A stretch of 64,000 nt of DNA from Solirubrobacteraceae bacterium (GTDB lineage Bacteria; Actinomycetota; Thermoleophilia; Solirubrobacterales; Solirubrobacteraceae): positions 62,001 through 126,000 of the forward strand of contig JAJCYD010000007.1 in the NCBI GenBank assembly GCA_029263125.1. The letters are read 5' to 3'. A program made the position numbers and the translations under genes. Below are positions 8,619 through 17,429 of this stretch, one piece after another (the first letter of the stretch is position 1; the number at the start of each line of letters is the position of its first letter). Below the pieces are notes generated by a model. That model made no database searches, was not told the DNA's origin, and saw only the letters and a program-made list of their open reading frames with translations.

Positions 8619-9526
8619 TACTGCTCGGCGAGCAGCCCGAGGCGCCGAGCCTCGGTCTCGACCTCGTCGTAGTCGGACGCCGTCACCGCCGTGTAGCTCT
8701 TGGCGCGCAGCAGGTCCAGCAGGGCCGGGTCGCTGATCGCTTCGAACGCCGCCGTGAGATCCGCGCGGACCTTCGAATGCAGCGAAGCAACGGCGACCCA
8801 CGGATAGCCCTGGACCTCGGTCGTCTGGATCGTCTTAAGCTTGGACGCGTCGATCGTCCCGTCCTTGGCCAGGCGCGTGAAGATCCGGTTCTCGACGCCG
8901 GCCGCATCCACCTGCCCGCTGGCCAGCGCGGCGAGCGCCGCGTCGTGACCGCCGGTGAACACGACCTTGCCAAGCGGAGGGCAGCGTTCGAGCGTCGTCG
9001 ACGAGCACGTCACGCCCGCTCGTGTGAGCATGATCCGCGGATACAGCGAGCCCGACGTGGAGCCCGGGTCGCCGAACGCGAAGTCTTTGCCGGCGAGGTC
9101 CTTGATGCTGTCAACGCCCGCGTCCTTGCGCGTGACGATCGCGCTGAGGTACTTCTCGGTGCCCGTCTCCTGGTCGATCTCCGTGACGAGCGGAACGAGG
9201 TCGGCCTGCTCGCGCGCCTGGGCGTAGGTCAGACCGCCGAGGTAGGCCACGTCGAGGTTCCCGGCGACCAGGGCGGCGACGACGCCCGAGTAGTTGCTGG
9301 CGACGAACAGCTGCACGTCCGTGCCGAGCCGGCGCTCCAGGTACTCGCCGAACGGTCCGTATTTCGCCTTCTGCTTCTCGGGCGCGATGTTCGGGATCAG
9401 CCCGACGCGCAGCACCGCTGGCTTGCCCGACGCGTCCGTCGTGGCGCCGTCGCCGTCACCACAACCCGCGACGAGCACGGCGGTGGCAAGGATCGCCAGG
9501 ATGGCGCGGGCAGGCTGGATCGGCAT
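8618..9526 (-). CDS. phnD: Phosphonate-type ABC transporter substrate-binding lipoprotein
   Basis: This 302-residue extracytoplasmic binding protein of the PhnD / phosphate-phosphite-phosphonate family has a signal peptide ending in the lipobox LVAGC with Cys22. It has the typical LRVGLIPNIAPEKQ start of the mature protein and the GDPGSTSGSLYP motif that lines the ligand pocket. The Met at 9526 is preferred to an in-frame Met 13 codons upstream, because it gives a normal signal peptide and follows an AAGGGG ribosome-binding site about ten bases upstream. It delivers the ligand to PhnE/PhnC. The exact ligand cannot be read from the sequence. Confidence 0.9.
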   Translation of the reverse strand: MPIQPARAILAILATAVLVAGCGDGDGATTDASGKPAVLRVGLIPNIAPEKQKAKYGPFGEYLERRLGTDVQLFVASNYSGVVAALVAGNLDVAYLGGLTYAQAREQADLVPLVTEIDQETGTEKYLSAIVTRKDAGVDSIKDLAGKDFAFGDPGSTSGSLYPRIMLTRAGVTCSSTTLERCPPLGKVVFTGGHDAALAALASGQVDAAGVENRIFTRLAKDGTIDASKLKTIQTTEVQGYPWVAVASLHSKVRADLTAAFEAISDPALLDLLRAKSYTAVTASDYDEVETEARRLGLLAEQ

Positions 9527-9631
9527 TGCATGTTCCCCTTCGTCGCACGGTTGGCTGGCCGGCACGGTGCGTGCCGCGCATCGCAGGTCAGACCCGGCCG
9601 TCGGCGCAACGGTTCAGCCGGTCTCAGCCAC

Positions 9632-10228
9632 TCATCGCAGTCGCCCGACGCCCGGCAGGAAGCGCCCGACGTGGCGGGCGTAGTCGAGGTATGCGCTCCC
9701 GTGGGCGGCGTGAAGGTGCGGTTCCTCGACGCGTCGGGTCTGGATCTCCAGCGCGAGCAGGCAGCCGCCGAGCGCGAACGGGCCGATCGCCGTCGGGATC
9801 AGCAGCACGACGCCGAGCGACGCGGCGAGCATCGTGGTGTAGACCGGGTTGCGAGAGAGCGCGAACAGGCCGCCCCGAACGAGGTCCGACGGGTGGCCGG
9901 CGTCGATGCCGGTCCGCCACGAGGCGCCCATCGTCCGCTGGGCCAGCACGCCGAGCCACAGGCTCACGACGAGCAGCGCGATCCCGGCCGCGTGAGCCGC
10001 GGGAGCGTCGAGCGCGCCGACCGGGTCGATGATGCCCATCAACACGAGCAGCGGCCCGAGCAGGTCCAGCAGCCAGGCGACGACGAACAGCACGTTGGCG
10101 AGATGCTCGGCGGGCGTCGAGCCGGCGACCCACCCGCTGGACCCGGTCTCCCGGCGCTGCAGCACGCCGCGCACGCCGAACAGCACGAGCGCGTAGATCA
10201 GGCAGAGCCCGAGTGCCGCTAGCGCCAT
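9632..10228 (-). CDS. Isoprenylcysteine carboxyl methyltransferase-like membrane protein
   Basis: This 198-residue protein has four to five membrane segments. Its C-terminal half matches the ICMT/PEMT superfamily: LVRGGLFALSRNPVYTTM carries the R-N-P-x-Y core that binds S-adenosylmethionine, and a later RRVEEPHLHAAHGSAYLDYARHVGRFLP segment has the E-E-P and Y-x-x-Y-x-x-x-V-x-R-x-P pattern. Bacterial relatives methylate unknown small molecules or lipids. The gene lies 55 bp downstream of the radical-SAM gene on the same strand and may be cotranscribed with the DoxX/AhpD/radical-SAM set. Confidence 0.8.
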   Translation of the reverse strand: MALAALGLCLIYALVLFGVRGVLQRRETGSSGWVAGSTPAEHLANVLFVVAWLLDLLGPLLVLMGIIDPVGALDAPAAHAAGIALLVVSLWLGVLAQRTMGASWRTGIDAGHPSDLVRGGLFALSRNPVYTTMLAASLGVVLLIPTAIGPFALGGCLLALEIQTRRVEEPHLHAAHGSAYLDYARHVGRFLPGVGRLR

Positions 10229-10283
10229 GCGCGCCTGCCCTTCACATCACCATGATGCCCGACCGGGCACCCCGAGATCACGC

Positions 10284-11120
10284 TCACCTGATGCCGATGC
10301 GTGCGTCCTGGCCGGCGGACTGCTCGCCGGCGATCTGCATGAGCGCCGCAGCGGGCCGGCGTAGTGGGCTGGTCGTACGCGTGACGAGCAGGTCGGTATC
10401 CAGACGCCCGCCTGTCACCGTCGGACCGAACGGGGTCGAGAACGCGCCGTCCGCGGTGATCGTGAGCTCGGGCTCGAAGTCCTCGAACGCGACACCGCGG
10501 CCCAGATCGCCTCCGGACGCGCGTCCTCGGCGGATGATCGGCCGCACGACGTGATCGCAGTCGGGCACCCCGAGCGAGCGGTGCAGCTCGCACAGGCGCT
10601 CCATCTCGACGGGGTCCGCGGTCTCGGGGTCGTCGACCGTCGTCGCGATCCGGACGCCGATGCCACGCTCCAGCAGCTTCGGGATCGCATCGATGACCTT
10701 GGCGAAGTTGCCGGGACCGCGCATCTCGTCGTTGACGTCGGGATCGGGCCGGTCAAGGGAGATCTGCACCTGCACGGGCAGGCCCTCCAGCGCGGCCAGC
10801 TCGCGCAGCCGGCGCGCGTTGAAGACCGTCGCGTTGGAGAGGATCAGCGTCGGCGCGATCGACGCCAGCCGGGCGACGATGCGCGTGAGGTCCTCGCGCA
10901 GGAACGGCTCGCCGCCGGTGATCCCGAAGGCCGTGAAGCCCATCTCGGCGGCCTCCTCGGCGGCGGCGACGATCGCCGGCGCCGACAGCTCCCGCCGCGG
11001 CACCCCTGGTGCGGACTCCGTCAGGCAGTAGGTGCACGTCAGGTTGCAGTGATAGTTGGAGTAGAACCACAGCCGTGCCCCGAGCACGCCGTCTTCGATC
11101 GCCTCGGCAGTGCTCGTCAC
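10284..11120 (-). CDS. Radical SAM protein
   Basis: This 278-residue protein has the radical-SAM cluster motif CxxxCxxC as C25-N-L-T-C29-T-Y-C32, followed by the SAM-binding GITGGEPFLR motif near residue 70 and further barrel strands (ILSNATV, VQISLD). It lacks the extra cysteine-rich SPASM or twitch domains of peptide-modifying relatives, and the C-terminal third is unassigned. The GTG start at 11120 overlaps the stop of the AhpD-like gene (GTGA). The protein is the third member of a coupled DoxX-like / AhpD-like / radical-SAM operon. The substrate is unknown. Confidence 0.85.
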   Translation of the reverse strand: MTSTAEAIEDGVLGARLWFYSNYHCNLTCTYCLTESAPGVPRRELSAPAIVAAAEEAAEMGFTAFGITGGEPFLREDLTRIVARLASIAPTLILSNATVFNARRLRELAALEGLPVQVQISLDRPDPDVNDEMRGPGNFAKVIDAIPKLLERGIGVRIATTVDDPETADPVEMERLCELHRSLGVPDCDHVVRPIIRRGRASGGDLGRGVAFEDFEPELTITADGAFSTPFGPTVTGGRLDTDLLVTRTTSPLRRPAAALMQIAGEQSAGQDARIGIR

Positions 11121-11695
11121 GCGAGACCCTCGGCGCGCAGGCGAGCGTGCGTCGCGTCGCTGACCGGTAGCCCGAGTGCCGTGCAGAAGCGGTTGAGCAT
11201 GATCGTCGCGGTCGCGACGACCGTCAGCTCGACGATCTCCGGCTCTGAGAAGCAGCCGGTCATGCGGCGCTGCACGTCGTCGTCCAGCGGTCCGCGTTGG
11301 CCCGCGAGCTCCTGCACCCACCCGACCAGCGCGCGTTCGCGGTCCTCGCCAAACGCGTCCTGTGCGGGCTCCTCGCCGCACAGCGCGCGCACCTCCGCGC
11401 GGTCAAGCCCCTCGTCGAGCGCGACGACGGTGTGCGTCTGCACGCAGTAATGGCAGCCGAGCACCGCCGAGGCGCGCAGGATCGCGATCTCCTTCAGCCG
11501 TGCCGACACGAAGCTCTCGCCAAGCGCGGCCCCGACGAACGCCATCGTGACGCCCAGCAGCTCGGGCACATGGGCGAGCGCCCCGACGATCGGACTCGGA
11601 GCGCCGCCGGCGTAGTAGGGCCGCGCGAGCAGCGGAGCCTGGTCGGGGGGGACGAGGCTCACCGCCGAGCTCGCGGACGTGCCGGCGGCGCTCAC
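11117..11695 (-). CDS. AhpD-like carboxymuconolactone decarboxylase family protein
   Basis: This 192-residue all-helical protein of the CMD/AhpD family. The redox-active motif is present as GCHYCVQTH (C-H-Y-C with the downstream His), as in AhpD and other alkylhydroperoxidase-like proteins that act as disulfide reductants or peroxidases. The GTG start at 11695 overlaps the TGA of the DoxX-like gene, and its own stop overlaps the GTG of the radical-SAM gene. A longer frame upstream is arginine-rich shadow inside the DoxX-like gene. A role in peroxide or thiol handling alongside the radical-SAM enzyme is inference. Confidence 0.82.
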   Translation of the reverse strand: MSAAGTSASSAVSLVPPDQAPLLARPYYAGGAPSPIVGALAHVPELLGVTMAFVGAALGESFVSARLKEIAILRASAVLGCHYCVQTHTVVALDEGLDRAEVRALCGEEPAQDAFGEDRERALVGWVQELAGQRGPLDDDVQRRMTGCFSEPEIVELTVVATATIMLNRFCTALGLPVSDATHARLRAEGLA

Positions 11696-12429
11696 GAGGC
11701 GGGTGTCGCCGCCGGGGCGCCGGTGCGGGCGGCGGGACGACGACGGACCTCGTCGAGCACGGCGAGGCCGATCAGCGCCACGCCGAACACGGTCGCGGCG
11801 CCCAACGAGACGGTGGCGTTCTTGTTGCCACCGGTGCGCGCGACGTCGATCAGCAGGTACAGCGCGAGGGCCCCGGCGGGCGCGAGCGCCAACCGTTTCC
11901 ACAGCGGCCAGGTCGTGCTCGAGGGTGGGCCGAGCAGCCGTTCACCGACGCTGCCGCGCAGCATGTGCGGCAGGTTGCCGATGCCGACGGCGGCCGCGAC
12001 GAAGATCAGCCCGAGCAGCTCCCAGATCCAGAAGAGCCCGAGCTCCGACAGCCACAGGCCCAGCAGGAACAGCGTCACGGAGATTCCGAAGAAGCCGGTC
12101 GCGAAGCCGACCACCAGCGCGATGCCGAAGGACATCTCGGTCACCGCCTGCACCTTGGAGAAGATGGCCGCGTTGTCGGAGAAGAACCCCATGACGCCGT
12201 TTGACCAGAAGCCGGGGGCGGCGGTGCCCGCGGCGTAGCGGTCGACGAGCTTCGAGTAGCCCTCGGGCGTGAAGCGGATGAACACGAGGTTCTCGAAGAA
12301 CACGGTGATGAACACGGCACCGAGAAAGATCCGCAGCATGATGAGATGGTTGATCCGCGCCAGCGAGGCGACGAACCGCTCGACGCGCGCGGCGGCGCCT
12401 GGCGCCATGGTGGCGGTTGACATGACCAT
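11692..12429 (-). CDS. DoxX-like membrane protein
   Basis: This 245-residue integral membrane protein resembles the DoxX/DoxD and SURF4-like family: a first helix with LRIFLGAVFITVFFENLVF, then FSKVQAVTEMSFGIALVVGFATGFFG. It has about six helices and a short Ala/Pro-rich tail. Family members associate with quinone-linked thiol or sulfide redox chemistry. The start could be the Met at 12429 or at 12423; neither has a clear ribosome-binding site. It is the first gene of the operon that continues with the AhpD-like and radical-SAM genes. Confidence 0.75.
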   Translation of the reverse strand: MVMSTATMAPGAAARVERFVASLARINHLIMLRIFLGAVFITVFFENLVFIRFTPEGYSKLVDRYAAGTAAPGFWSNGVMGFFSDNAAIFSKVQAVTEMSFGIALVVGFATGFFGISVTLFLLGLWLSELGLFWIWELLGLIFVAAAVGIGNLPHMLRGSVGERLLGPPSSTTWPLWKRLALAPAGALALYLLIDVARTGGNKNATVSLGAATVFGVALIGLAVLDEVRRRPAARTGAPAATPAS

Positions 12430-12773
12430 TGGACCGGCCAAGGACCAATCCGGTTCAGATCTCCACGTACGGCGGCGCGTGACCGGCGGCGATCCCTCCG
12501 CGCTGATGGTCGGCAACCTTGACGGGAGGCGTCGTGACAGCGATCGGCCCCGAGTACACCGCTGCACCGTACGCACGACCAGCGGCTCACCGACACCGTT
12601 CGGCGCCGGAGCTCGCAACCCCTGAATCACAGCGCGCCGAGGCCGGCGCGGAAGATGTAGGTGCGAGGACCCTTGTCCTCGGCGGAGACGTCGTATTGCC
12701 GCTGCGTGCGCGCGCTTGGCATGGGCGAGCTTTCAGGTTCGGATACGGACTGTGGAGCCGACCACAGCTCGCG
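12430..12773. other. Intergenic stretch between the DoxX-like gene and recR
   Basis: This 344-base interval separates the start of the DoxX-like gene from the recR stop. I see no recognisable RNA or strong promoter hexamers. The only protein-like reading is a 31-codon minus-strand frame, listed separately. It probably holds the promoter of the DoxX/AhpD/radical-SAM operon. Confidence 0.5.
12627..12722 (-). CDS. Possible 31-residue small protein downstream of recR
   Basis: An ATG at 12722 opens a short minus-strand frame ending in TGA at 12627-12629. The second half (YDVSAEDKGPR, then TYIFRAGLGAL) has the mixed hydrophobic and charged composition of a real protein rather than the Arg/Ala-rich look of shadow frames. 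The frame begins about 50 bp after the recR stop, in the same direction. There is no convincing ribosome-binding site and no known family. It could equally be a chance reading or the tail of a decayed gene. Confidence 0.25.
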   Translation of the reverse strand: MPSARTQRQYDVSAEDKGPRTYIFRAGLGAL

Positions 12774-13379
12774 TCAGAGCCGTCTTCGACCGGCGAACGC
12801 CTTGCCGAGCGTCACCTCGTCGGCGTACTCCAGGTCTCCGCCCACCGGCAGGCCGCTTGCCAGGCGCGTCACGACGACCTCGGGCGCGCGCGAGCGCAGG
12901 GCGTCGGCGATGTGCAGCGCGGTCGCCTCGCCGGTCGTCGTCGGGTTCGTCGCCAGGACGACCTCGGCCACCGGCTGAGCCGGGTCGGTCACGCGGCGGT
13001 AGAGCTCGGCGATCTTCAGGTCGTCGGGATCGACGCCGTCGATCGGCGACAGCGCCCCGCCGAGCACGTGGTAGCGCCCGCGGAACTCGTGCGTGCGCTC
13101 GACGGGGATGACGTCGCCGGCCTCCTCGACGACGCAGATCAGGCTCGCGTCGCGGCGGGTGTCCTCGCAGATCCGGCAACGCGGAGCATCGGCGAGGTTG
13201 AAGCACACCTCACAGAGACCGATGCGCTCCTTGACCTCGCGGATCGAATCAGCCAGCGAGACCGCATCCTCGGCGGAGGCGCGCAGGATGTGAAACGCCA
13301 GGCGCTGGGCGGTGCGCGCGCCGATCCCCGGCAGCTTGCCGAGCTCGGTGATCAGGCGCTGGATCGGCGGGGCATACAA
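12774..13379 (-). CDS. recR: Recombination protein RecR
   Basis: This 201-residue RecR acts with RecF/RecO to load RecA at gaps during recombinational repair. It starts with a helix-hairpin-helix (LPGIGARTAQRLAFHIL) and has a C4 zinc finger (CEVC ... CRIC, about residues 56-71). The Toprim domain follows with VVEEAGDV and VVLATNPTTTGEATA, and the end is the GGDLEYADEVTLGKAF segment. It lies three bases after ybaB in the conserved dnaX-ybaB-recR order. Length is normal. Confidence 0.96.
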   Translation of the reverse strand: MYAPPIQRLITELGKLPGIGARTAQRLAFHILRASAEDAVSLADSIREVKERIGLCEVCFNLADAPRCRICEDTRRDASLICVVEEAGDVIPVERTHEFRGRYHVLGGALSPIDGVDPDDLKIAELYRRVTDPAQPVAEVVLATNPTTTGEATALHIADALRSRAPEVVVTRLASGLPVGGDLEYADEVTLGKAFAGRRRL

Positions 13380-13382
13380 GCG

Positions 13383-13730
13383 CTACATGCCCAGGCCGGG
13401 CATCCCTCCGGGTCCGCCCAGGGCGCCGAGATCCAGGCCGCCCGTGAGGCCGCCCATCCGCGTTGCCGCAAGCTCCTGCGCCTGACGCACGGCCTCGTTG
13501 ACGGCCGCCAGCACCATGTCCTGCAGCAGCTCGGGATCCTCGGGATCGATCGCCTCGGGATCGATGTGGATGTCCTTGACGACGAGGTCGCCGGTGACGG
13601 TCACGGTGACCATGCCGCCACCCGCCGAGGACTGCACCGTCTCGTTGGCGAGCTCCTCCTGCGCGGCCATCATGTCCTTCTGCATCTTCTGAACCTGCTT
13701 CATCATCTGGTTCATGTTCGGCTGGGGCAT
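13383..13730 (-). CDS. ybaB: YbaB/EbfC family nucleoid-associated protein
   Basis: This 115-residue DNA-binding protein of the YbaB/EbfC family. It begins with a Met/Gln-rich helix (NMNQMMKQVQKMQKDM) and continues with GMVTVTVTGDLVVKDIHIDPEAI, the family hallmark. It ends in a helix and a flexible Gly/Leu/Met-rich tail. Family members form tweezer-like dimers that bind DNA. Its start overlaps the dnaX stop (TGATG), and recR follows three bases after its own stop. Confidence 0.93.
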   Translation of the reverse strand: MPQPNMNQMMKQVQKMQKDMMAAQEELANETVQSSAGGGMVTVTVTGDLVVKDIHIDPEAIDPEDPELLQDMVLAAVNEAVRQAQELAATRMGGLTGGLDLGALGGPGGMPGLGM

Positions 13731-15586
13731 CAGCGGCTCTCGCTCTCACTGGTTGGTCCGGGGTCTGCGTCGGCATCAGAGTCAGGCACGATCTCCTCGG
13801 CCTCGAACTCTGCCACGAAGCGCTGCACCCACTCGTCCTCGGTCGGAGGGGCCGGCGCCGCCGGCTCGCCGTCGGTCTCGGTCGCCGGCTCGGCGAGCAC
13901 GTAGGCGATCTGGGCCTGGCTACCGGTGACCGTCCGCACGGCGGCGGCGACGCATTGGCGGTAGGAGTCGTCGGCGGCCTTGCGGCGGCGGAAGTCCTCG
14001 CTCGGCGGGAATGCGACCGTCACCTGCGAGCCGTCGACCACGATCGGCATCGTGTCCTCCAGTAGCGCGGCGCAGAGCGCGTTCTCAGCCTTCACCGTCT
14101 CGATCACCGCCGGCCAGACGGACCGCAGCGCCCCGAGCTGCAGTTCCGGGCCGGCATGATCGCCGGGCACAGGAACCGAGATCGTGGGCGATGGCGTGCC
14201 GTTGCCCGATGCGGCCTGCCGCGCGGCGCCGGCTGGCTGAGCCGGCGGCGGCCGGCTCGGCGGCCGTGGCGCCTCGGGCGGCGGGGCGGGCGATGAAGCT
14301 GGGGACTGCGGTCCCGGCGCGGGCCGGTGCGGCGCGGTCGGTGACTCGGAGACCGACGCGGCCCGGTTCGGAGCCGTCGGCTCGGAGACCGGCGGCTCGC
14401 GCAGGCTCTCCCGGGCCGGCGCCGCGGCTGGGCCCGCGGACAGCGCCGCCTCCAAGCGCTCGATGCGCTGCGTCAGTGCCTGGCGGGAGGAGTCGACCTC
14501 CGGCGACGCCGCCTTCACGAGCGCGAGCTCGAGCTGGGTGCGAGCGTCCGAGCCGTTGCGCGCCGCCTCCAGCGCCGCCGCTAGCAGATCGATCAGCCGC
14601 GTGACCGCGCTCGCGCCGACGCGTCCGGCCTGCTCGGCAAGGCGGGCGTCGCGGTCCGGCGTGATCGCGAGCTCCGGCGGCACCTCGCCGAGCGTCTGGA
14701 CGATCATCAGGTCGCGCGCGTGCGCCTCCAGATCGCGCACGAAGCCGAGCGCGTCGCGGCCCGTCTCGGTCAGCCGTGCCGCCGCGAGCAGGGCCGCGCG
14801 CGGGTCGGCGTCGGCAATCGCGTCCAACGAGGCGAAGAGCAGGTCGGCGTCGGCGACGCCGAGGACCGCGAGCACGTCCTCGGTCGCGATCTCGCTGCCC
14901 GCGTAGGTGACGAGCTGCTCGAGCGTCCCGAGGGCGTCGCGGAAGGACCCGGTCGCGTGGCGCGCGAGCAGCGCGACCGCGTCGGGCGGCAGCGAGATCG
15001 CCTCGGTCTCGGCGACGCGGCGCAGCACCGAGGAGAGGTGCTCGACGGTCGGGCGCGAGAAGTCGAAGCGGTGGCAGCGGTCGACGACGGTCGGCAGGAC
15101 CTTCGTCGCCTCGGTCGTCGCGAGCACGAAGACCGTGTTCGGCGGGGGCTCCTCGAGCGTCTTGAGAAAGGCATTCCACGCCTGCGTGGACAGCATGTGC
15201 GCCTCGTCGAGGATGTAGATCTTGTGGCGGCCGGCCATCGGCGCGTAGACGACGCTGTCGCGCAGGTCGCGGATGTCGTCGACGGAGTTGTTGGACGCCG
15301 CGTCCATCTCGATGACGTCCATCGACGTCGCCGACGCGATCGAGACGCACGACTCGCACGCGCCGCAGGGCTGCACCGTCGGGCCGCGCTCGCAGTTCAG
15401 GCAGGCGGCGAGGATCTTCGCCATCGACGTCTTGCCCGTACCGCGCGAGCCGACGAACAGGTAGGCGTGATGGACCTTGTCCTGCGTGACCGCGTTGCGC
15501 AGCGTGCGCACGACGTGCTCCTGGCCGACGACCTCGGCGAACGTCCGCGGGCGATGGCGGCGGTAGAGCGACGAGGCCTGGGACAC
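13730..15586 (-). CDS. dnaX: DNA polymerase III gamma/tau subunit
   Basis: This is the clamp-loader ATPase of the replicase. The 618-residue protein opens with SLYRRHRPRTFAEVVGQEHV. It has Walker A GSRGTGKTS (46-54), a four-cysteine zinc module (CLNCERG ... CGACESC), Walker B ILDEAHML and a sensor-1 stretch ATTEATKVLPTVVDRCHRF. A long Pro/Ala/Ser-rich linker (about 420-530) precedes the tau-like C-terminal domain. The start is taken as GTG at 15586; 58 bp separate it from the divergent glycosyltransferase gene. No slippery A-run for programmed frameshifting was seen. The stop overlaps ybaB. Confidence 0.95.
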   Translation of the reverse strand: MSQASSLYRRHRPRTFAEVVGQEHVVRTLRNAVTQDKVHHAYLFVGSRGTGKTSMAKILAACLNCERGPTVQPCGACESCVSIASATSMDVIEMDAASNNSVDDIRDLRDSVVYAPMAGRHKIYILDEAHMLSTQAWNAFLKTLEEPPPNTVFVLATTEATKVLPTVVDRCHRFDFSRPTVEHLSSVLRRVAETEAISLPPDAVALLARHATGSFRDALGTLEQLVTYAGSEIATEDVLAVLGVADADLLFASLDAIADADPRAALLAAARLTETGRDALGFVRDLEAHARDLMIVQTLGEVPPELAITPDRDARLAEQAGRVGASAVTRLIDLLAAALEAARNGSDARTQLELALVKAASPEVDSSRQALTQRIERLEAALSAGPAAAPARESLREPPVSEPTAPNRAASVSESPTAPHRPAPGPQSPASSPAPPPEAPRPPSRPPPAQPAGAARQAASGNGTPSPTISVPVPGDHAGPELQLGALRSVWPAVIETVKAENALCAALLEDTMPIVVDGSQVTVAFPPSEDFRRRKAADDSYRQCVAAAVRTVTGSQAQIAYVLAEPATETDGEPAAPAPPTEDEWVQRFVAEFEAEEIVPDSDADADPGPTSESESR

Positions 15587-15644
15587 GGCGTCGAGGATAG
15601 CCTCGCGAGCGCGCGGCGAGGGCGAACCACTACGGTCTTGCGCG

Positions 15645-17102
15645 ATGGCTCGGATCCGCTTCGCGGCCGGCGTGCTCCTGGGTGCCGCGGCACTCAGGCT
15701 GCTCGCCGGAAACGGGCTCGTCAACTACGACACGCTCTACACGCTCGTGTGGGGACGCGAGCTTGCGCACGGCATGCTGCCCGACCTCGAGGTGGCGATC
15801 GCGCCGACGCCGCATCCGCTCGCCAACCTCGGCGCGATGGCCCTGTCGCCGCTGAGCTCGGCGCGGATCGACGGGCTGCACGGCGAGCTCGCGGCCGCGG
15901 TCGCCGTTGGCGGCGCGTTCGTGGCGCTCGCGCTGCTCGGCTGGGTCGTGTTCGCGCTCGGGCGGGCGTGGTTCAACACCGCGACGGGTCTGCTCGCCGC
16001 CGCGATCGTCCTCACGCGCGTGCCGGTGCTCGACTTCGGCGCGCGCGTCTACGTCGACATCCCCTATCTCGTCCTCGTCCTCGGTGCGCTGCTCGCGGAG
16101 ACGCGACGACCGCGCGCCGGCGTGGTGGTCCTCGCGCTGCTCGCGCTCGCCGGTCTGCTGCGACCGGAGGCGTGGCTGTTCAGCGGCGCCTACGTCGTGT
16201 GGCTGCTGGGCCCAGGCGTGCGCTCCTCGCTGCGCGCCGCCGGGACGGTGCGGTCGGCGGCCTGGCGCGACGTGACGCCGCTGCTCGCGCTGGCCGCGAG
16301 CGCGCCCGTGCTGTGGGCGCTGCACGATCTGCTGCTGACCGGCGACGCGCTGCACTCGCTGACCGGCACGCGCGACAACGCCGCCGTGCTCGGCCGCGTC
16401 ACGGGCCTGGACAGCGTCCCGGCGGCGCTGCCGCGCCGGCTGGGCGAGATCCTGCGCGAGCCCGTGCTGCTCGCGGCCGCGGTGGGCGGCATCCTGGCGC
16501 TGCTGTTTCATCGCGACCGTCGCACGCGGTTGGGCGCGTCCGCGGGCGTGCTGGCGATCGCGGCGTTCTGCGTGCTGGCGGCCGCGGGCCTGCCGATCAT
16601 CACGCGCTACGTGCTGCTGCCCGCCGTACTGCTGGCGATCTTCGCGGGCGCGGGGATCTTCGGCTGGCGCGACCTGCGGCCGGGCGCCGCACGCACGTGG
16701 TGGGCGCGCTTCGCCGCAATCGCGCTCGTGGCATTGCTCGTCTACGTTCCCAGCCAGGCGCAGCGCCTGGACCGGCTGTCGGCGGCGCTGAGCAGGCAGG
16801 AGGCGATCCAGGGAGATCTCGGCCGCCTCGTCGGCCGCGGGGTGGCGTGCCGGCCCGTCGCGGTCCCCAACCGTCGGCCGATCCCGTTGCTCGCGCTGTG
16901 GCTGAAGCTCGATCCGGGCGCGATCGTCGATGCGCGGGCCACGCCGCCCACACGCGGGACCTACCTCGTGCCGCGGACGGCGAAGGTGGCGTCGGACTAC
17001 ATCCTCGACCGCCGCGATCGCGACCGCCGAGTGGCTCCCGCGCCGCCGGGCTTCTCTACCGTTGCGGAGAACGAGTCGTGGACCGCGGCCGCCCGCTGCT
17101 GA
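15645..17102 (+). CDS. GT39/ArnT-like multi-spanning glycosyltransferase
   Basis: This 485-residue polytopic membrane protein has about ten helices. The first periplasmic loop holds an acidic site after the first helix (NYDTLYTLVWGRELAHG), as expected for GT-C polyprenyl-phosphate-sugar transferases. A Y-V-D-I-P-Y loop follows a few helices later, which is common in PMT_2-type proteins. The C-terminal 100 residues form a soluble domain. It most likely transfers a sugar from a lipid carrier outside the cytoplasm; donor and acceptor are unknown. It is divergent from dnaX. Confidence 0.65.
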   Translation: MARIRFAAGVLLGAAALRLLAGNGLVNYDTLYTLVWGRELAHGMLPDLEVAIAPTPHPLANLGAMALSPLSSARIDGLHGELAAAVAVGGAFVALALLGWVVFALGRAWFNTATGLLAAAIVLTRVPVLDFGARVYVDIPYLVLVLGALLAETRRPRAGVVVLALLALAGLLRPEAWLFSGAYVVWLLGPGVRSSLRAAGTVRSAAWRDVTPLLALAASAPVLWALHDLLLTGDALHSLTGTRDNAAVLGRVTGLDSVPAALPRRLGEILREPVLLAAAVGGILALLFHRDRRTRLGASAGVLAIAAFCVLAAAGLPIITRYVLLPAVLLAIFAGAGIFGWRDLRPGAARTWWARFAAIALVALLVYVPSQAQRLDRLSAALSRQEAIQGDLGRLVGRGVACRPVAVPNRRPIPLLALWLKLDPGAIVDARATPPTRGTYLVPRTAKVASDYILDRRDRDRRVAPAPPGFSTVAENESWTAAARC

Positions 17103-17429
17103 TTCCCCGCCTTCCGTCATGGCGTTCCCCCGCACCCACCGCACCCGTGTCGTCGCCCCGTTCTCGGGTCGGCCTTCGCTCACGCGTCGCGCGCCGGCGC
17201 GCAGCCCGCTGGCGGCGACCCCGGTGGATCGCTGATGCTCCCGCGCCGGGGAGCGTTCCCACCGCCCCCACCGACCACGGCACGTGCCTCGGGCACCGTC
17301 AGGGCGAGCTTGCGGGCGCCGTGGCGCAGCGAGCGCCGCACGACGAAGATCGACGCGACCGAGCGCCGCATCCGCATCGACCGCTCGAATCTCCTCCGCT
17401 CATCATGCGCGGCTTGGCACCGGCAGAAG

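Noticed and set aside
12774-15586. Programmed frameshift producing a short DnaX
   Set aside because: No A-rich slippery heptamer was found in the dnaX reading frame.
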